Origin: Capnocytophaga granulosa ATCC 51502
GTDB lineage: Bacteria; Bacteroidota; Bacteroidia; Flavobacteriales; Flavobacteriaceae
Direction of reading: 5' to 3'
Assembly (NCBI RefSeq): GCF_000411115.1
Contig: NZ_KE150255.1
Location: forward strand, 62,001 to 126,000
DNA: 64,000 bases
This document shows, piece after piece, positions 51,567 to 60,476 of this stretch. A program made the translations under genes and the position numbers. The notes under the pieces are model-generated. The model saw nothing but the letters and a program-made list of their open reading frames with translations. It had not been told where the DNA came from and ran no database searches. Each line of letters starts with the position of its first letter. Position 1 is the first letter of the stretch.

Positions 51567-52751
51567 ATGAAAAAATATAGTATAAAAATTGTCTTGACCC
51601 TCATAGGCCTTTCCCTATGGAGTTGCCAAAATAATACAACAGCTCATAACCACTCCCACGAGGAAGAAGCCGAAGAACACCACCACGAAGGGGGAAACCT
51701 CACCACCCTAACACAGACTCAAATCAAAACCGTGGATATTCGTCTAGGACATATAGAAGAAAAAGCCCTCACCGCCACCCTCAAGGCCAATGGCGTGCTC
51801 AGTGTCCCTGCCGACCATCAGGCCAAGGTTTCTACTGTATATGCAGGTATTATCCAGAGTGTAAAAGTGGAAATAGGCGCTTATGTGCATAAGGGGCAGG
51901 TAATTGCTACCGTCTCCAATCCTGATTTCTTGCTCCAGCAACAGCGCTTGCTTACTGTCAATAGCCAAATAGAGCTAGCACAGCAGGAATTGGACAGACA
52001 AAAGATGCTCTACGAAGGCAATGCAGGTACAGGCAAAAATCTACAAGCTGCCACCACCCAGCTGCGTACCCTACAGACGGAAAAGGCGGCTCTAGAGCAA
52101 CAAATACGCCTAATGGGGCTGAATCCGAAAACGCTTTCCGATAAGGGTATGCAATCCACCCTTTCGGTAGTAGCGCCCATTAGTGGGAATATCAGCGCTG
52201 TCTATGCTGTCAATGGTGCCTATGTAGATGCTTCCACCCCCATAGTGGAGATGATTGATAACAGCTCCCTGCATCTACACCTGCAAGTCTATGAGCGTGA
52301 CCTGCCGTATATCAAGGTAGGACAACAAGTGCACTTTAACCCTACCAACGACACCTCCCATGAGTACGATGCTCAGGTGTACAACATCGCCGCTTCCTTT
52401 GAGAACGAAAGCAAGAGCATCATCGTGCATTGCCATGTGGAGGGCGACAAGCAAGGACTGATCAATGGCATGAACGTAACAGGCGTTATCAGCCTTGACA
52501 AGCAGACGGCTCCTGCTGTACCCAATGAGGCTATAGTGGAGGACGCAGGCAAGTCTTATATTTTCTTAGTAACCCATACCTCGGACAAGGAAACTTCTTT
52601 TGAAAAAGTAGAAATTGTCAAGGGCGCTTCCGAAAGTGGCTATACAGCCATCGCTCCCGTCAAGCCCCTTGACCCCAAGCAGCTCATCGCTACCCGTGGC
52701 GCTTTCTTTATCAACGCCACCTTAGTCAATGCAGGCGAGCACAGCCATTAA
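51567..52751 (+). CDS. RND efflux periplasmic adaptor (CusB-like)
   Basis: Lipoprotein signal 'MKKYSIKIVLTLIGLSLWSC' (lipobox LWSC), then a His/Glu-rich stretch 'HNHSHEEEAEEHHHEGG' for metal binding, a lipoyl-like part ('SGNISAVYAVNGAYVDAS'), a helical hairpin (about 125-195) and beta-barrel/membrane-proximal domains. It links the inner pump to the outer duct. 394 residues, 5 nt after the pump gene; last gene of the operon. Ends in 'GEHSH'. Overlaps the convergent next gene by 4 bp. Confidence 0.92.
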   Translation: MKKYSIKIVLTLIGLSLWSCQNNTTAHNHSHEEEAEEHHHEGGNLTTLTQTQIKTVDIRLGHIEEKALTATLKANGVLSVPADHQAKVSTVYAGIIQSVKVEIGAYVHKGQVIATVSNPDFLLQQQRLLTVNSQIELAQQELDRQKMLYEGNAGTGKNLQAATTQLRTLQTEKAALEQQIRLMGLNPKTLSDKGMQSTLSVVAPISGNISAVYAVNGAYVDASTPIVEMIDNSSLHLHLQVYERDLPYIKVGQQVHFNPTNDTSHEYDAQVYNIAASFENESKSIIVHCHVEGDKQGLINGMNVTGVISLDKQTAPAVPNEAIVEDAGKSYIFLVTHTSDKETSFEKVEIVKGASESGYTAIAPVKPLDPKQLIATRGAFFINATLVNAGEHSH

Positions 52752-53530
52752 GGCAGTTGATTTATAGAAAATGTTTGCTGAAATTTCCTCACTACTGCCT
52801 TAAACTCTTCCGTTAGGTAGCTGAGGGCTTTCTGTTCTATCTCTTCAGGTATACCATAATAAGCCTCGGCTATACTACCTGTAATAGCGGCAAGGGTATC
52901 ACTGTCGCCCCCTATGGAGACAGCCAAGCGTAGAGCACTCTCAAAATCATGGCTTTCTAAAAAACAGATAAAGGCCTGAGGAACGGTGCCTTGGCAGGTT
53001 TCGTTGAAGCAATAACTCTCACGTAGGATATCACAATTGGTAGAGAGGTCATAGCCATAGGTATGTGTGGCTATTTGCCTGATTTCACCCTTTCCGCTAC
53101 CGCTGAGTGCCAAGGCAATCGCATGGGCGACACACTGGGCACCCTTGATACCTTCAGGGTGATTATGAGTACATTCGGCACTCTCCCGAGCAGCCTCTAG
53201 CACCTTGTCCAAACTGCCGAGCCAACCACAAGGAGAGACCCGCATGGCCGAGCCATTACCAAAGCTGTTATACGGCTGTGGATCAGCACTACGTATCCAC
53301 TGAGCAAAGCGCCCTCCGTAAGCCCCCATAGGTGAGGGATATTTCCTACACCAATAGAGCAGACTGTCCTTAAAAGGTTTTCCCTCAAGCAGCGCATCGG
53401 CTATGGCGATAGTACATATAGTATCATCAGTAAAGTCGTTGTATGGAGTAAACAACTCAAAATCAGTAGTATGTATATTAGCAAACTCATAACGAGAGCC
53501 TACAATATCACCTATAATAGCTCCTAACAT
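52748..53530 (-). CDS. ADP-ribosylglycohydrolase family protein
   Basis: 260 residues, DraG-like. The dimetal ligands show in 'DFTDDTICTIAIADALLEG' (33-37) and 'IGGDSDTLAAITGSIAEAYYG'. 'GNGSAMRVSPCGWL' completes the active site. It removes ADP-ribose from protein or DNA, reversing ADP-ribosylation. Single gene, convergent with the efflux operon. The natural target is unknown. Confidence 0.93.
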   Translation of the reverse strand: MLGAIIGDIVGSRYEFANIHTTDFELFTPYNDFTDDTICTIAIADALLEGKPFKDSLLYWCRKYPSPMGAYGGRFAQWIRSADPQPYNSFGNGSAMRVSPCGWLGSLDKVLEAARESAECTHNHPEGIKGAQCVAHAIALALSGSGKGEIRQIATHTYGYDLSTNCDILRESYCFNETCQGTVPQAFICFLESHDFESALRLAVSIGGDSDTLAAITGSIAEAYYGIPEEIEQKALSYLTEEFKAVVRKFQQTFSINQLP

Positions 53531-53612
53531 AGCGAATAATGATTAATGAATAATGATTAATGACCAATAACTAATACCAAAGGGGATTAGTTATTGGTCA
53601 TCAAGCCTGAAG
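53531..53612. repeat. AATGATTAATGACCAATAACTAAT array
   Basis: Short-unit array with an inverted second half (TTAGTTATTGGTCAT), between the hydrolase gene and tRNA-Ala. Confidence 0.55.
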
Positions 53613-53686
53613 TGGAGAATACGGGATTCGAACCCGTGACCTTTTGCATGCCATGCAAACGCGCTAGCCAGCTGCGCCAATCCCCC
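53613..53686 (-). tRNA. tRNA-Ala (GGC)
   Basis: Minus strand starts GGGGGATTGGCGCAGCTGG. Acceptor GGGGGAT/ATTCTCC, D stem GCGC, anticodon stem TTTGC/GCAAA with loop ATGGCAT (anticodon GGC), T arm ACGGG-TTCGAAT-CCCGT. CCA is not encoded. Confidence 0.93.
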
Positions 53687-53809
53687 ATTATTTCAGCGGC
53701 AAAAATACAACTTTTTTCTCAAACCACCTAATGTTTTTTCAAATATTTTTTTATCTCCTCCCCAAGGAGAATTAGTCACTTGTCATTTGTCATTAGTAAT
53801 TATTTTTCG

Positions 53810-53817
53810 TACATTTG
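53810..53817 (+). promoter_or_regulatory. -7 promoter element of the deacetylase-like gene
   Basis: TACATTTG, 20 nt before the ATG at 53838. Confidence 0.6.
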
Positions 53818-53837
53818 TCCCTGAAAAAGCAGCCGTT

Positions 53838-55109
53838 ATGTTACTGATTTACACGGAAAAGAAAAGCCCTCGCTTTATGTACATTTGTCAGCATATCTTT
53901 GTTCATATGCTGGGGCTTACCATTGAAATTACTACCGATTTGGAGACTTTCGTCCGCTCCGACGAGAGCAAGCTCTCCTATGCAAAATCTCCTATCGGCA
54001 ATGAGCTGTTTATCAAAAACTTTGGCCTACTCTACCAGAAGGGCATACAGCCTATTGAACTCTTTATGGAACAGTGGGAAGGGTTACCTTATTTCTTTGC
54101 TACCAAAAAAGGACACCTGCCTTTTGATATCCTCTCGGCAGCCTTCTATATGTTAAGCCGTTATGAGGAATACCTCCACCGAGATGCCTATCCCTCCTCC
54201 CCCTTTAGGGCTACCGACAGCGTGGCATACCAACATGGGTTCTTAGCGCTACCTATTGTTGACCTATGGGTAGCTCGTCTGAAAACCGCCTTACAGGAGA
54301 AATACCCTACCTTGGAATTTGCTCCTCGTGAGGGAGCAACCATATCAGTGATTGAGGTACCTAAGGCTTTCAAATACAAGCATAAGGGCTTTATGCGTAC
54401 ACTGCTCAGGGGGCTTACTTACCTCTTTACCTTGCAGTGGTCACAGCTCTCGCAGCTTTGTCGTGTGGTGATAGGAATGGAGAAGGACCCTTATGATTTC
54501 TACCAAACGCTAATTGACTATTTCCAGACACATAAGCTCTATCCTACATTCTTCTTCCCTGTGGGGGATTACAACTATTACGACCAAGGGCTTTCGTATA
54601 ACAATGTGAAATACAAATACCTGATAAAGCATGTAGCGGATTATGCCATTGTCTCCATCTTAGGCTCTTACGATGCCATCTCACAACAGGAGACCATGAT
54701 GAAGGAACGAGAACGCATGATCAATATCATCAACCGACCTGTTAGGCGCTTTCGTGCCAATAACAACCTACTGCCCTTGCCAGAGCTTTACCGCAACCTA
54801 GCCGACTCGGAGTTCAAGGAGGATTACACCATGTGCTACCCTACTCACATGGGCTTCCGCTCTGGCACTTGCACTCCTTATGCTTTCTATGACCTGCGTT
54901 TGGAGGTGCAGATTCCCATCGTTGTGCATACCTGCGCCCTACATTGGCAGCAGATAGACAGACTCTGTACCAAGGAAACCCTCTATGAGATAGAAATGAT
55001 GAAGCGACGCACCCAAGAGGTACATGGTGATTTTGTTTCAGTATTCTCGCCCGAATACCTCTGTAAGGCTCCTAATCGTATTTCTATCTACAAGAAAGTG
55101 AATGATTAG
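53838..55109 (+). CDS. Polysaccharide-deacetylase-like protein
   Basis: 423 residues from ATG 53838. The N-terminal part (1-150) and 'FQTHKLYPTFFFPVGDYNYYDQG', 'PVRRFRANNNLLPLPELYRNL', 'DYTMCYPTHMGFRSGTCTPYAFYDL' match the Flavobacterial family of deacetylase-like (NodB-fold) proteins. The usual metal-site motif 'GLHPSY' is here 'ILGSYD', so the His appears lost and activity is doubtful. No signal peptide. A longer frame upstream is ignored because the promoter lies in it. Confidence 0.75.
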   Translation: MLLIYTEKKSPRFMYICQHIFVHMLGLTIEITTDLETFVRSDESKLSYAKSPIGNELFIKNFGLLYQKGIQPIELFMEQWEGLPYFFATKKGHLPFDILSAAFYMLSRYEEYLHRDAYPSSPFRATDSVAYQHGFLALPIVDLWVARLKTALQEKYPTLEFAPREGATISVIEVPKAFKYKHKGFMRTLLRGLTYLFTLQWSQLSQLCRVVIGMEKDPYDFYQTLIDYFQTHKLYPTFFFPVGDYNYYDQGLSYNNVKYKYLIKHVADYAIVSILGSYDAISQQETMMKERERMINIINRPVRRFRANNNLLPLPELYRNLADSEFKEDYTMCYPTHMGFRSGTCTPYAFYDLRLEVQIPIVVHTCALHWQQIDRLCTKETLYEIEMMKRRTQEVHGDFVSVFSPEYLCKAPNRISIYKKVND

Positions 55110-55230
55110 TGAAGAGTGAAAAATGAAAAGTGAAAAGTGAAAAGTGAAAAGTGAAAAGTGAAAAGTGAAAAGTGAAAAGTGAAAAGTGAAAAGTGAAAAG
55201 TGAAAAGTGAAAAGTGAAAAGTGAAAAGTA
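55107..55230 (+). repeat. Tandem GTGAAAA heptamer array
   Basis: About fifteen GTGAAAA units in a row, starting right at the stop codon of the previous gene. The minus strand translates to a repeated FHFSLFT frame that is not a gene. Confidence 0.85.
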
Positions 55231-55236
55231 AAGCCA

Positions 55237-55261
55237 GCGAATACTTGGAGCTGAGTATGTG
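55237..55261. repeat. 25-bp phrase shared with 57870-57894
   Basis: GCGAATACTTGGAGC(T/A)GAG then TATGTG, found once here and once inside the degraded R1 copy E. Confidence 0.6.
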
Positions 55262-55331
55262 AGTGAAAAGAGATTCGTCTATTGTAAATCAAAAACACAA
55301 AACTTTTCTTGACTTTCGCTTTTTAAAGTCG

Positions 55332-55339
55332 TAAATTTG
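55332..55339 (+). promoter_or_regulatory. vapD: -7 promoter element of vapD
   Basis: TAAATTTG with TTG at 55309-55311 (20 nt spacing), 45 nt before the start codon. Confidence 0.65.
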
Positions 55340-55383
55340 CAGTCTGAACTAGTAACAGAATAAAAATTAGGAACTAAAAAATT

Positions 55384-55680
55384 ATGTACGCTGTATTATT
55401 TGATTTAGATACTAACTATCTGAATGACAACTACGAAGGCACTACCTATCACAATGCTTATAAGCTCATCAAGGACTATATGCTTGCCAATGGTTTTGAA
55501 TGGAAACAAGGAAGTGTATATTTCGGTAGGGAGACTATCAATGCAGTAAATTGTGTGGTAATTGTACAGAAGCTCGCCAAGTTATACCCTTGGTTTACTA
55601 CCTGTGTAAAGGATGTACGTATGCTTCGTATAGAAGAAAATAATGATCTCGCTCCTGCTGTAAATCTATCGCTTTCTTAA
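55384..55680 (+). CDS. vapD: VapD-family (Cas2-like) ribonuclease
   Basis: 98 residues: 'MYAVLFDLDTNYLNDNY', 'AYKLIKDYMLANGFEWKQGSVYFG', 'VVIVQKLAKLYPWFTTCVKDVRMLRIEE'. This is the VapD family, with a ferredoxin-like fold akin to Cas2; the H. pylori member is a purine-specific RNase and the H. influenzae one acts as a toxin. The first-strand Asp (D7) is present. A clear promoter precedes it. There is no recognisable VapX antitoxin; two tiny frames follow. Confidence 0.85.
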   Translation: MYAVLFDLDTNYLNDNYEGTTYHNAYKLIKDYMLANGFEWKQGSVYFGRETINAVNCVVIVQKLAKLYPWFTTCVKDVRMLRIEENNDLAPAVNLSLS

Positions 55681-55739
55681 TCAGCAGGCAGTCGCTATTT
55701 ATTTTTCACTATTCACTAACAACTTAAAACCAAAAATCT

Positions 55740-55802
55740 ATGAAGACAGTTACTATAGAATTTAACAAAGCTACCGATTTTCATATCAATGACCCCCTCT
55801 AA
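55740..55802 (+). CDS. Tiny frame 1 after vapD
   Basis: 20 residues, 'MKTVTIEFNKATDFHINDPL', stop TAA overlapping the next ATG (TAATG). The start 'MKTVTIEFNKATDF' looks like the first strand of a small protein. Either the first half of a broken gene or a coupled peptide. Confidence 0.3.
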   Translation: MKTVTIEFNKATDFHINDPL

Positions 55803-55906
55803 TGCTTTTAAAAAGGTTATACAATCAACCTAAAAAACTTACAAAAGTAGAAGATATGCTAAACCTTCTCAAAAAGGGAGGGGTAGATGAAATCCCTAAA
55901 AAATAG
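55802..55906 (+). CDS. Tiny frame 2 after vapD
   Basis: 34 residues, 'MLLKRLYNQPKKLTKVEDML' then 'NLLKKGGVDEIPKK', basic, helical. Begins in the TAATG overlap. Together with frame 1 it may be the remnant of one frameshifted gene or an antitoxin-like pair for vapD. Confidence 0.3.
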   Translation: MLLKRLYNQPKKLTKVEDMLNLLKKGGVDEIPKK

Positions 55907-55949
55907 ATTAGACGCTCATTCAGAGTTGTTTGGATAGAATATTAGGTAC

Positions 55950-55985
55950 CATTAGTCATTAATCATTAGTCATTAATCATTATCA
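55950..55985 (+). repeat. ATTAGTCATTAATC array
   Basis: Four short units running to the GTG start of murF. Confidence 0.6.
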
Positions 55986-55987
55986 AA

Positions 55988-57259
55988 GTGTCCATATTAT
56001 ACGAAAAATTCAAAGAATGTGCGGGAGTCGCCACTGATACCCGTAAGGACTTGCGTGATACGCTTTTCTTCTGCCTCAAGGGAGAAACCTTTGATGGCAA
56101 TGAGTTTGCTCCTTTGGCCATAGAGAAAGGGGCTAAATATGTAGTGGTTGATAACGAAAAATTTGCCTCACTCCCAGAGGCGATCTTAGTAGAAGACACC
56201 CTTAAGGCCTTGCAGGACTTGGCACATCAGCATAGAAAACAATTGGCTACCCCTGTGATTGCCCTTACGGGAAGCAATGGAAAAACCACTACCAAGGAAC
56301 TGATATACAGCGTACTAAACCAGTCCTTCCGTGCGCTCAAGACAGAAGGCAACCTCAACAACCACATAGGGGTACCACTGACGCTCTTGCGTCTTACCCC
56401 TGATACCGATATCGCTATTATAGAGATGGGTGCCAATCACCCAGGGGAAATTGCAGCGCTTTGCCAGATAGCTGACCCTGACTTTGGCTATATCACCAAC
56501 TTCGGACGCGCCCACTTAGAGGGCTTTGGCTCCTTTGAGGGCGTAATTAAGGCCAAAAGTGAACTCTACAACTACCTGAAAAAGGCTGATAAGCGAATTT
56601 TCTTCTGTCAGGACAATGACTTACAAGCGAATTTGCTCGAAGGGTATAGTCAGACCTATTCCTTTTCCTTAGAAGGCAATGAGAAAGCCTCTCTCCAACT
56701 CTCTGTTAAGGAGAGCGTACCCTTTGTCCAACTCGCTTGGGGAGAGACCATACTCCCTACCCACTTAATTGGCAAATACAACGCAATGAATGCCGCTGCG
56801 GCCATCTGTATCGGCCACTATTTCAAGCTCTCCAAGGAGGCTATCTCTCGTGGGATAGAGGGGTATGTACCGAGCAATAACCGCTCTCAGTGGGTCAAAA
56901 AAGACCGTGGCAACCAAGTACTTATGGATGCCTACAATGCCAATCCAACCAGTATGCACGCAGCCATTGAGGCTTTTGGTGAGATCAAGGCACCACACAA
57001 GGTGCTTATCTTGGGCGATATGAAAGAATTGGGTGCTTATAGCCAAAAAGAACACCAGCAACTGGTAGATGATATTGCGGCTTCTGTATGGGATGCGGTT
57101 CTGCTATTGGGAGATAATTTCTACCAGACGCAAACTGACTTTATGAAGTTCAGGACACTAACCGAGATGAACCACTACCTCAAGCTACACCCTTTCTCTG
57201 ATACCTTTTTCCTTATCAAGGGCTCTCGCTCTATGACCATGGAAAAAATAGAAATCTAA
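55988..57259 (+). CDS. murF: UDP-N-acetylmuramoyl-tripeptide--D-alanyl-D-alanine ligase
   Basis: 423 residues. Mur ligase: 'VATDTRKDLRDTLFFCLKG' N-terminal domain, ATP loop 'ALTGSNGKTTTKE' (about 94-106), 'GTEGNLNNHIGVPLTLL'-type motif ('KTEGNLNNHIGVPLTLL'), 'IEMGANHPGEIA', and C-terminal 'LMDAYNANPTSMHAAI', 'ILGDMKELG'. It adds D-Ala-D-Ala to the peptidoglycan precursor in the cytoplasm. GTG start at 55988; no ATG fits. Followed after 10 nt by the next gene. Unlike most species it is outside the mur/fts cluster, which is usual in Bacteroidota. Confidence 0.96.
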   Translation: MSILYEKFKECAGVATDTRKDLRDTLFFCLKGETFDGNEFAPLAIEKGAKYVVVDNEKFASLPEAILVEDTLKALQDLAHQHRKQLATPVIALTGSNGKTTTKELIYSVLNQSFRALKTEGNLNNHIGVPLTLLRLTPDTDIAIIEMGANHPGEIAALCQIADPDFGYITNFGRAHLEGFGSFEGVIKAKSELYNYLKKADKRIFFCQDNDLQANLLEGYSQTYSFSLEGNEKASLQLSVKESVPFVQLAWGETILPTHLIGKYNAMNAAAAICIGHYFKLSKEAISRGIEGYVPSNNRSQWVKKDRGNQVLMDAYNANPTSMHAAIEAFGEIKAPHKVLILGDMKELGAYSQKEHQQLVDDIAASVWDAVLLLGDNFYQTQTDFMKFRTLTEMNHYLKLHPFSDTFFLIKGSRSMTMEKIEI

Positions 57260-57269
57260 AATACTACTC

Positions 57270-57764
57270 GTGAAGATTTTACTCTTATCTGACACCCATA
57301 GCTATATGGACGAGGCGATTCTAAAGCACGCCAAAGAGGCAGATGAGGTATGGCATGCAGGCGACTTTGGCGCTCTCTCGGTAGCGGAGGCGCTCCAAGC
57401 TGTCAAGCCCTTACGTGGGGTCTATGGCAATATAGACGGCACCGAGATACGCACCCTTTTTCCTGAAAAACAAGTCTTTGACTGCGAGGGTATGCGAGTG
57501 CTGATGATCCACATAGGGGGATATCCTTCCCACTATGCCAAGGGAATCCCAGAACTACTCCGTGAGGTAAAGCCCCAACTCTTTGTCTGTGGCCACTCCC
57601 ATATTCTAAAGGTTATCTATGATAAGAAGTACCAGCTCCTACACCTCAACCCAGGAGCTATTGGCAAGTATGGCCAACAGAAAAGCCGTACCATGCTCCG
57701 CTTTGAGATTCATGAGGGTCATATCTCCCAAATGGATGTGATAGAATACGAAATCAATTGTTAA
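57270..57764 (+). CDS. YfcE/MJ0936-type metallophosphodiesterase
   Basis: 164 residues with the calcineurin-like motifs 'LLSDTHSY' (7-10), 'HAGDFG', 'GVYGNID', 'IHIGGYPS' and 'CGHSHILKV', 'LNPGAIG'. Binds two metal ions; family members act on phosphodiesters of unknown physiological identity. GTG start 10 nt after murF; likely same operon. Confidence 0.9.
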   Translation: MKILLLSDTHSYMDEAILKHAKEADEVWHAGDFGALSVAEALQAVKPLRGVYGNIDGTEIRTLFPEKQVFDCEGMRVLMIHIGGYPSHYAKGIPELLREVKPQLFVCGHSHILKVIYDKKYQLLHLNPGAIGKYGQQKSRTMLRFEIHEGHISQMDVIEYEINC

Positions 57765-57800
57765 TTGTTAATTGTTAATTGTTAATTGTTAATGATATAA
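57762..57800. repeat. TTGTTAA heptamer array
   Basis: Five TTGTTAA units following the phosphodiesterase stop codon. Confidence 0.7.
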
Positions 57801-57805
57801 AATAA

Positions 57806-57993
57806 TTTAAGTTTCGCAATCCCTATAACTTACTGATTCTCACTCCCTACCCCTCCTCAAGGATAGTCTGCGAATACTTGGAGCAGAGTATGTGGATTGC
57901 GTAAGCGAGTATATGAAAGTAAGTAGTAGAGGTTCAATAAGTTATAGAAGAAAAATCTTTTCAATATGACAAACAAATTAGGCTATTTCAACG
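57806..57993. mobile_element. MITE-like element R1, chimeric copy E
   Basis: Begins TTTAAGTTTCGCAATCCC and continues with R1 blocks ('GTAGTAGAGGTTCAATAAGT', 'GGCTATTTCAACG'), but the right third is missing and a foreign 55-bp piece (57862-57916) replaces one G/C block. Part of that piece recurs at 55237-55261. Gap 57765-58022 holds no gene. Confidence 0.65.
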
Positions 57994-58022
57994 ATTGATT
58001 CTCATTGACAATTAACAATTAT

Positions 58023-60473
58023 TCAAATGTCCACATTATAAGAAACCTGCACAGAACGGAAGACTGCTACAGAGAAAAAACTCTGTTCCACTCGTAGGAT
58101 ATATTCCTTAACCCAAGCGGGAGAGAGTTTGGGAGGAATTTTAAGCAGTATATGCTTGATATATTCGTTGCGAATACGAGAAATAGGGGGATACTCCGCC
58201 CCTAAAACCTCCACTCCATAAGTGGTAAGCCCTAAGCGTAGGGATTCGGCAAACCAATGGCTACTCTCATCTATTCGTTGTTGTTCCTTATGCTTGAAGA
58301 TAATCCTAATCAATCGGTAAAAGGGCGGATAGTGAAAGTCCTGACGCTCCTGTAACTGTCGAGCAATCATCTGCTCGTAGGCACCGTCCTTGACTTGTTG
58401 TAAGACCTCTTGAAACGGATTGTAGGTCTGTATCAATACTTGGCCAACGCTATCTTTGCGACCTGCACGACCTGCGATATGTGTCAGTAGCTGGTAGCCC
58501 CGCTCAAGGGCGCGGAAATCCTGCTGATAAAGGAAAATATCAGCATTCATAATTCCTACCAATCCCACACGAGGAAAGTCTAAACCTTTGCTGACCATCT
58601 GGGTACCGACTAATATGTCCGTCTCCCCTTTTTCCAAGCGATGGATGATTTTCTCAAAACTATATTTACCCCTGGTCGTATCCATATCCATACGGTCTAT
58701 ACGTGCCTTGGGAAAGAATTGCATGAGTTCCTCCTCTACCTTTTCAGTACCCAAGCCTTTGGTCTGCAAAGTGTTGTAACTCTGACAAGCAGGACAACTC
58801 ACCGGTTTGACCATGGTATAACCACAATAGTGACAGCGGAGTTGGTTTTGTAGTTGGTGATAAGTCAGGGAGACATCACAATGGGGGCATTGGGGAATAG
58901 TATCGCAGTGTTCGCACTGCAAATAAGGCGCATACCCACGTCGGTTTTGCAAGAGAATGACCTGTTTGCCTTGGGCAAGGGTTTGTGTCATTGCCTCAAG
59001 AAGTATATCGGAGAAGTGGCCTTGAGTCTCTTTTTTCTTGGTCTTCTCCTTCAGGTCTATCAGCTCTATTTGAGGCGGTTGGGTACTGGCAAAGCGTTCG
59101 GTAAGCCTTACCATACCATACTTTCCTATTTGGGCATTGTAATAGCTCTCTGCCGAAGGCGTAGCCGAACCCAAGAGGGTTTTCGCCCCATGTAAGTGTG
59201 CCAACATCAGCGCTACATCGCGTACTTGGTAACCGCCTTGTCCTTCGGCCTGCTTGTAGGAAAGGTCATGTTCCTCATCTACAATCACCAAACCTAAGTT
59301 GTGGAAAGGCAAGAAGACTGCTGTGCGTACCCCAAGGACAAATTGGGCTTTCTCTTTTTGAGCCAATACATTATTCCACACCTCCACCCGCTCATGGGTA
59401 GAATATTTGTTGTGGTAGACGCTCATTTGGTCTCCGAAGAAGTGCTCCAAACGGTTTGTTAGCTGTACGCTAATACCTATTTCAGGCAGCAGGTAAAGCA
59501 CCTGCTTCCCTTGAGCGAGGGTTTGTTCTATGAGTTTGCTATAAATCTGAGTTTTCCCCGACGAAGCTACTCCATGTAGCAAGACCGTGTTTTTCTCAGC
59601 AAATGATGCCTCTATCTCCTGTAGAGCTTTTTCTTGGGCAGGACTAAGAGCTAAGGTATCACTATCAGAGGCAAAGGATACCCTATCCACTGCCTCGGTA
59701 TAGACTTCCAATACGCCATAGTCTATAACCTTTTTGAGTACCGCTGTGCCCACCTCTGCCTTCTCCAAAAGCATCTCAGCTGTGATAAGGGATTGTTTTT
59801 GGGCACGTAAGGCCAGAAAAGCCCATAGGAGCTTTTGCTGGGCTTTGGTTTTGAGTATATCTCCGTCCAAAAGCGCATTGAGTGCTTCTTTTTCCTGATA
59901 AGTAGGAGTAAGGCGGAGGTATTTCTGGAGTTTGGGTTGGTATTTCTCAAAGATTTTCTCACTGAGTTGTACTACTCCCTTTTCTATGAGTGTCTTAAGT
60001 ACTCCTATAGGATTTTTCTTTTGGAGTATTTTACCCACTTCCTTAGTAGAAAGTGAGGAGGCCTGTCCCAAAGCCTCATAGACCAAGAACTCATCATCGG
60101 AAAGGGTGTCAGTAGCCACCGTCTGTTCGGTACGCTCCACCATGGTCTCACTCTCCAAAAGCAGTGAGGAAGGCATACCTATCTTGAGCAACTCACCAAA
60201 GCTGCCAAGATAGTAACCACTTGCCCAAGCAAATAGCTGTAGTTGCCGTGGAGAAAGTACAGGCGCCTCGTCCAAGATAAACTCAATAGGCTTGGTAGGA
60301 TACGAGGGAGTATGCTCATGAACTTTGATAGTAATAGCCGTATAGATTTTAGATTTCCCAAAAGGCACCACCACCCGCATTCCAGCTTGTAGGAAAGCGG
60401 CTTGCTCCTCATTGACCTCATAGGTAAAGGCAGGGCGCAGCGGCAGGGGAAGGACTACATCTATATAGTGCAT
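58023..60473 (-). CDS. priA: Primosomal protein N' (replication restart helicase PriA)
   Basis: 816 residues: N-terminal 3'-DNA-binding domain ('MHYIDVVLPLPLRPAFTYEV'), Walker A 'HGVASSGKTQIY' (about 301-308), DEAH-type 'VIVDEEHDLSYKQ', the four-pair Cys zinc site ('CEHCDTIPQCPHCDVSL...CHYCG...CPACQ') and helicase motifs V/VI ('ILVGTQMVSKGLDFPRVGLV', 'RAGRKDSVGQVLIQT'). It restarts stalled replication forks. Three nt downstream of yggS. Confidence 0.97.
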   Translation of the reverse strand: MHYIDVVLPLPLRPAFTYEVNEEQAAFLQAGMRVVVPFGKSKIYTAITIKVHEHTPSYPTKPIEFILDEAPVLSPRQLQLFAWASGYYLGSFGELLKIGMPSSLLLESETMVERTEQTVATDTLSDDEFLVYEALGQASSLSTKEVGKILQKKNPIGVLKTLIEKGVVQLSEKIFEKYQPKLQKYLRLTPTYQEKEALNALLDGDILKTKAQQKLLWAFLALRAQKQSLITAEMLLEKAEVGTAVLKKVIDYGVLEVYTEAVDRVSFASDSDTLALSPAQEKALQEIEASFAEKNTVLLHGVASSGKTQIYSKLIEQTLAQGKQVLYLLPEIGISVQLTNRLEHFFGDQMSVYHNKYSTHERVEVWNNVLAQKEKAQFVLGVRTAVFLPFHNLGLVIVDEEHDLSYKQAEGQGGYQVRDVALMLAHLHGAKTLLGSATPSAESYYNAQIGKYGMVRLTERFASTQPPQIELIDLKEKTKKKETQGHFSDILLEAMTQTLAQGKQVILLQNRRGYAPYLQCEHCDTIPQCPHCDVSLTYHQLQNQLRCHYCGYTMVKPVSCPACQSYNTLQTKGLGTEKVEEELMQFFPKARIDRMDMDTTRGKYSFEKIIHRLEKGETDILVGTQMVSKGLDFPRVGLVGIMNADIFLYQQDFRALERGYQLLTHIAGRAGRKDSVGQVLIQTYNPFQEVLQQVKDGAYEQMIARQLQERQDFHYPPFYRLIRIIFKHKEQQRIDESSHWFAESLRLGLTTYGVEVLGAEYPPISRIRNEYIKHILLKIPPKLSPAWVKEYILRVEQSFFSVAVFRSVQVSYNVDI

Positions 60474-60476
60474 GGG

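Noticed and set aside
55038..55298. Minus-strand open frame with repeated FHFSLFT motif
   Set aside because: It is the translation of the GTGAAAA tandem array and the end of the deacetylase-like gene; no promoter.
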